DNA from: Candidatus Woesearchaeota archaeon
Lineage (GTDB): Archaea > Nanobdellota > Nanobdellia > Woesearchaeales > SM23-78
Length of the DNA stretch: 5,461 nt
Direction: 5' to 3'
NCBI GenBank assembly: GCA_011372335.1
Contig: DRSY01000076.1
Span: 1-5,461, forward strand
How positions within the stretch are numbered: the stretch's first letter is position 1; every line of letters starts with the position of its first letter. Shown here in pieces: positions 4,920-5,461 of this stretch. The translations under genes and the position numbers were made by a program. The notes under the pieces were generated by a model that worked only from the letters and a program-made list of their open reading frames with translations, ran no database searches and was not told where the DNA came from.

Positions 4920-5461
4920 CTACTCCTTCCCGCTTATCATATCTGCTAAGTCCCCAAGCTTCTTTATAAAAGACTTCTTCCTCTTCTCAATCTCTTTAAA
5001 GCTCTTTTGAAGTTCATTAACGTATTTATTCACATCAGCACTCTTAATAGACAGGTTAAAACTCTTTGCTTTCATTATCAAGCCATGTAACTCCTTCTCA
5101 AGTTCTGCTTTCTCCTTTTCAAGAGTGTCAATCAGCTCTTGGGTCTTAGCTTTTCTTTCAAAGAAAATCCTGAACTTCTCAGCTGCCTTACTACTCTCAA
5201 GCTTGTACTTATCTATCTCCTTCTTCTTAGCCATAATTTTCTTAAGGATTGAATCCTGAACCGCGAGTATTTTCTCCTCTTTCTCTTTCGCAGTTCGTAT
5301 TACAGGCTCCAGCTCTGACTTAGCTCTGAACTCCATGTCTTTCTGTAGCTTAGCAGCCTGGGCTAAGTCTGATTTTATTTTATTAATAGAACTCTTTATA
5401 ACTGCTTTTTGTTCAGCTATCTTGTTCTCTATGGACTTAAGTATCTCCTTAAGAGCATCAA
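4920..5461 (-). CDS. Coiled-coil protein, hypothetical (5' end beyond window)
   Basis: I do not recognise this protein as a named family. The frame is open to the right edge, so the gene is partial: 179 complete codons are visible, ending in a TAG stop at 4920-4922. An internal ATG at 5334-5336 could be taken as the start. I reject it because about 41 further codons upstream, beginning DALKEILKSIENKIAEQ at the edge, have the same heptad-like, K/E-rich helical character without a break. Almost the whole visible part is predicted alpha-helix with long charged stretches, such as TLEKEKAELEKELHGLI and KSFKEIEKRKKSFIKKLG. There are no membrane segments and no Cys. Such a protein is probably cytoplasmic and structural or scaffold-like. 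It is transcribed in the same direction as the pilus genes. However, it is separated from the ATPase gene by 385 bp that contain an insertion element and a fresh promoter, so it is probably not in the same transcript. A role in the pilus is possible only by proximity. Confidence 0.8.
   Translation of the reverse strand, partial: DALKEILKSIENKIAEQKAVIKSSINKIKSDLAQAAKLQKDMEFRAKSELEPVIRTAKEKEEKILAVQDSILKKIMAKKKEIDKYKLESSKAAEKFRIFFERKAKTQELIDTLEKEKAELEKELHGLIMKAKSFNLSIKSADVNKYVNELQKSFKEIEKRKKSFIKKLGDLADMISGKE

Noticed and set aside
4920..5336. Coiled-coil gene starting at the ATG at 5334-5336
   Set aside because: The frame continues without a stop to the window edge with the same helical, charged composition, and no Shine-Dalgarno site precedes this ATG.
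1..5461. CRISPR array or other regularly spaced repeats
   Set aside because: No repeated unit of 20 bp or more with regular spacers was seen. The only direct repeats noted are the 9-bp duplication and the short GGAT cluster.

Overview
The window reads as archaeal, most likely a DPANN-type lineage such as Woesearchaeota or Pacearchaeota. The evidence is AT-rich DNA, TATA-box promoters of archaeal form, T-tract terminators, and a small pilin precursor with an archaeal class III (type IV prepilin) signal peptide of the MKKAQAAMEF type. The lineage is inference from the style of these proteins; no marker gene is present. All five genes lie on the minus strand, so transcription runs from the right edge to the left.

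Layout in transcription order: (1) the 3' part of a charged coiled-coil protein that enters from the right edge (4920-5461). (2) A 385-bp gene-free stretch (4535-4919) that holds a 146-bp foldback insertion (4635-4780) flanked by 9-bp direct repeats, then a strong TATA box and a Shine-Dalgarno site for the next gene. (3) A type IV pilus / type II secretion-superfamily ATPase (2816-4534, GTG start). (4) A one-domain T2SSF membrane platform protein (1962-2756). (5) A second, larger T2SSF platform protein with a polybasic N-terminal tail (736-1953), only 8 nt downstream of the first. (6) A 188-bp gap with its own TATA promoter, then a 147-aa pilin (104-547). (7) A T-rich terminator, then a new TATA box and a Shine-Dalgarno site at the left edge, pointing to another minus-strand gene just outside the window.

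Together the ATPase, the two platform proteins and the pilin form a compact archaeal type IV pilus locus. The hexameric ATPase would drive the two-subunit membrane platform to add or remove pilin from the filament base. No prepilin peptidase, KaiC-like ArlH or other archaellum protein is visible, so this looks like a pilus rather than an archaellum. The peptidase must be encoded elsewhere.

The main unexpected item is the 146-bp element at 4635-4780. It has imperfect terminal inverted repeats, a perfect 9-bp target duplication, and an interior that folds on paper into a three-way junction with two triloop hairpins. It is best read as a MITE (non-autonomous transposon) that landed just upstream of the pilus ATPase promoter. 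It also creates a false 67-residue N-terminal extension of the ATPase open frame.
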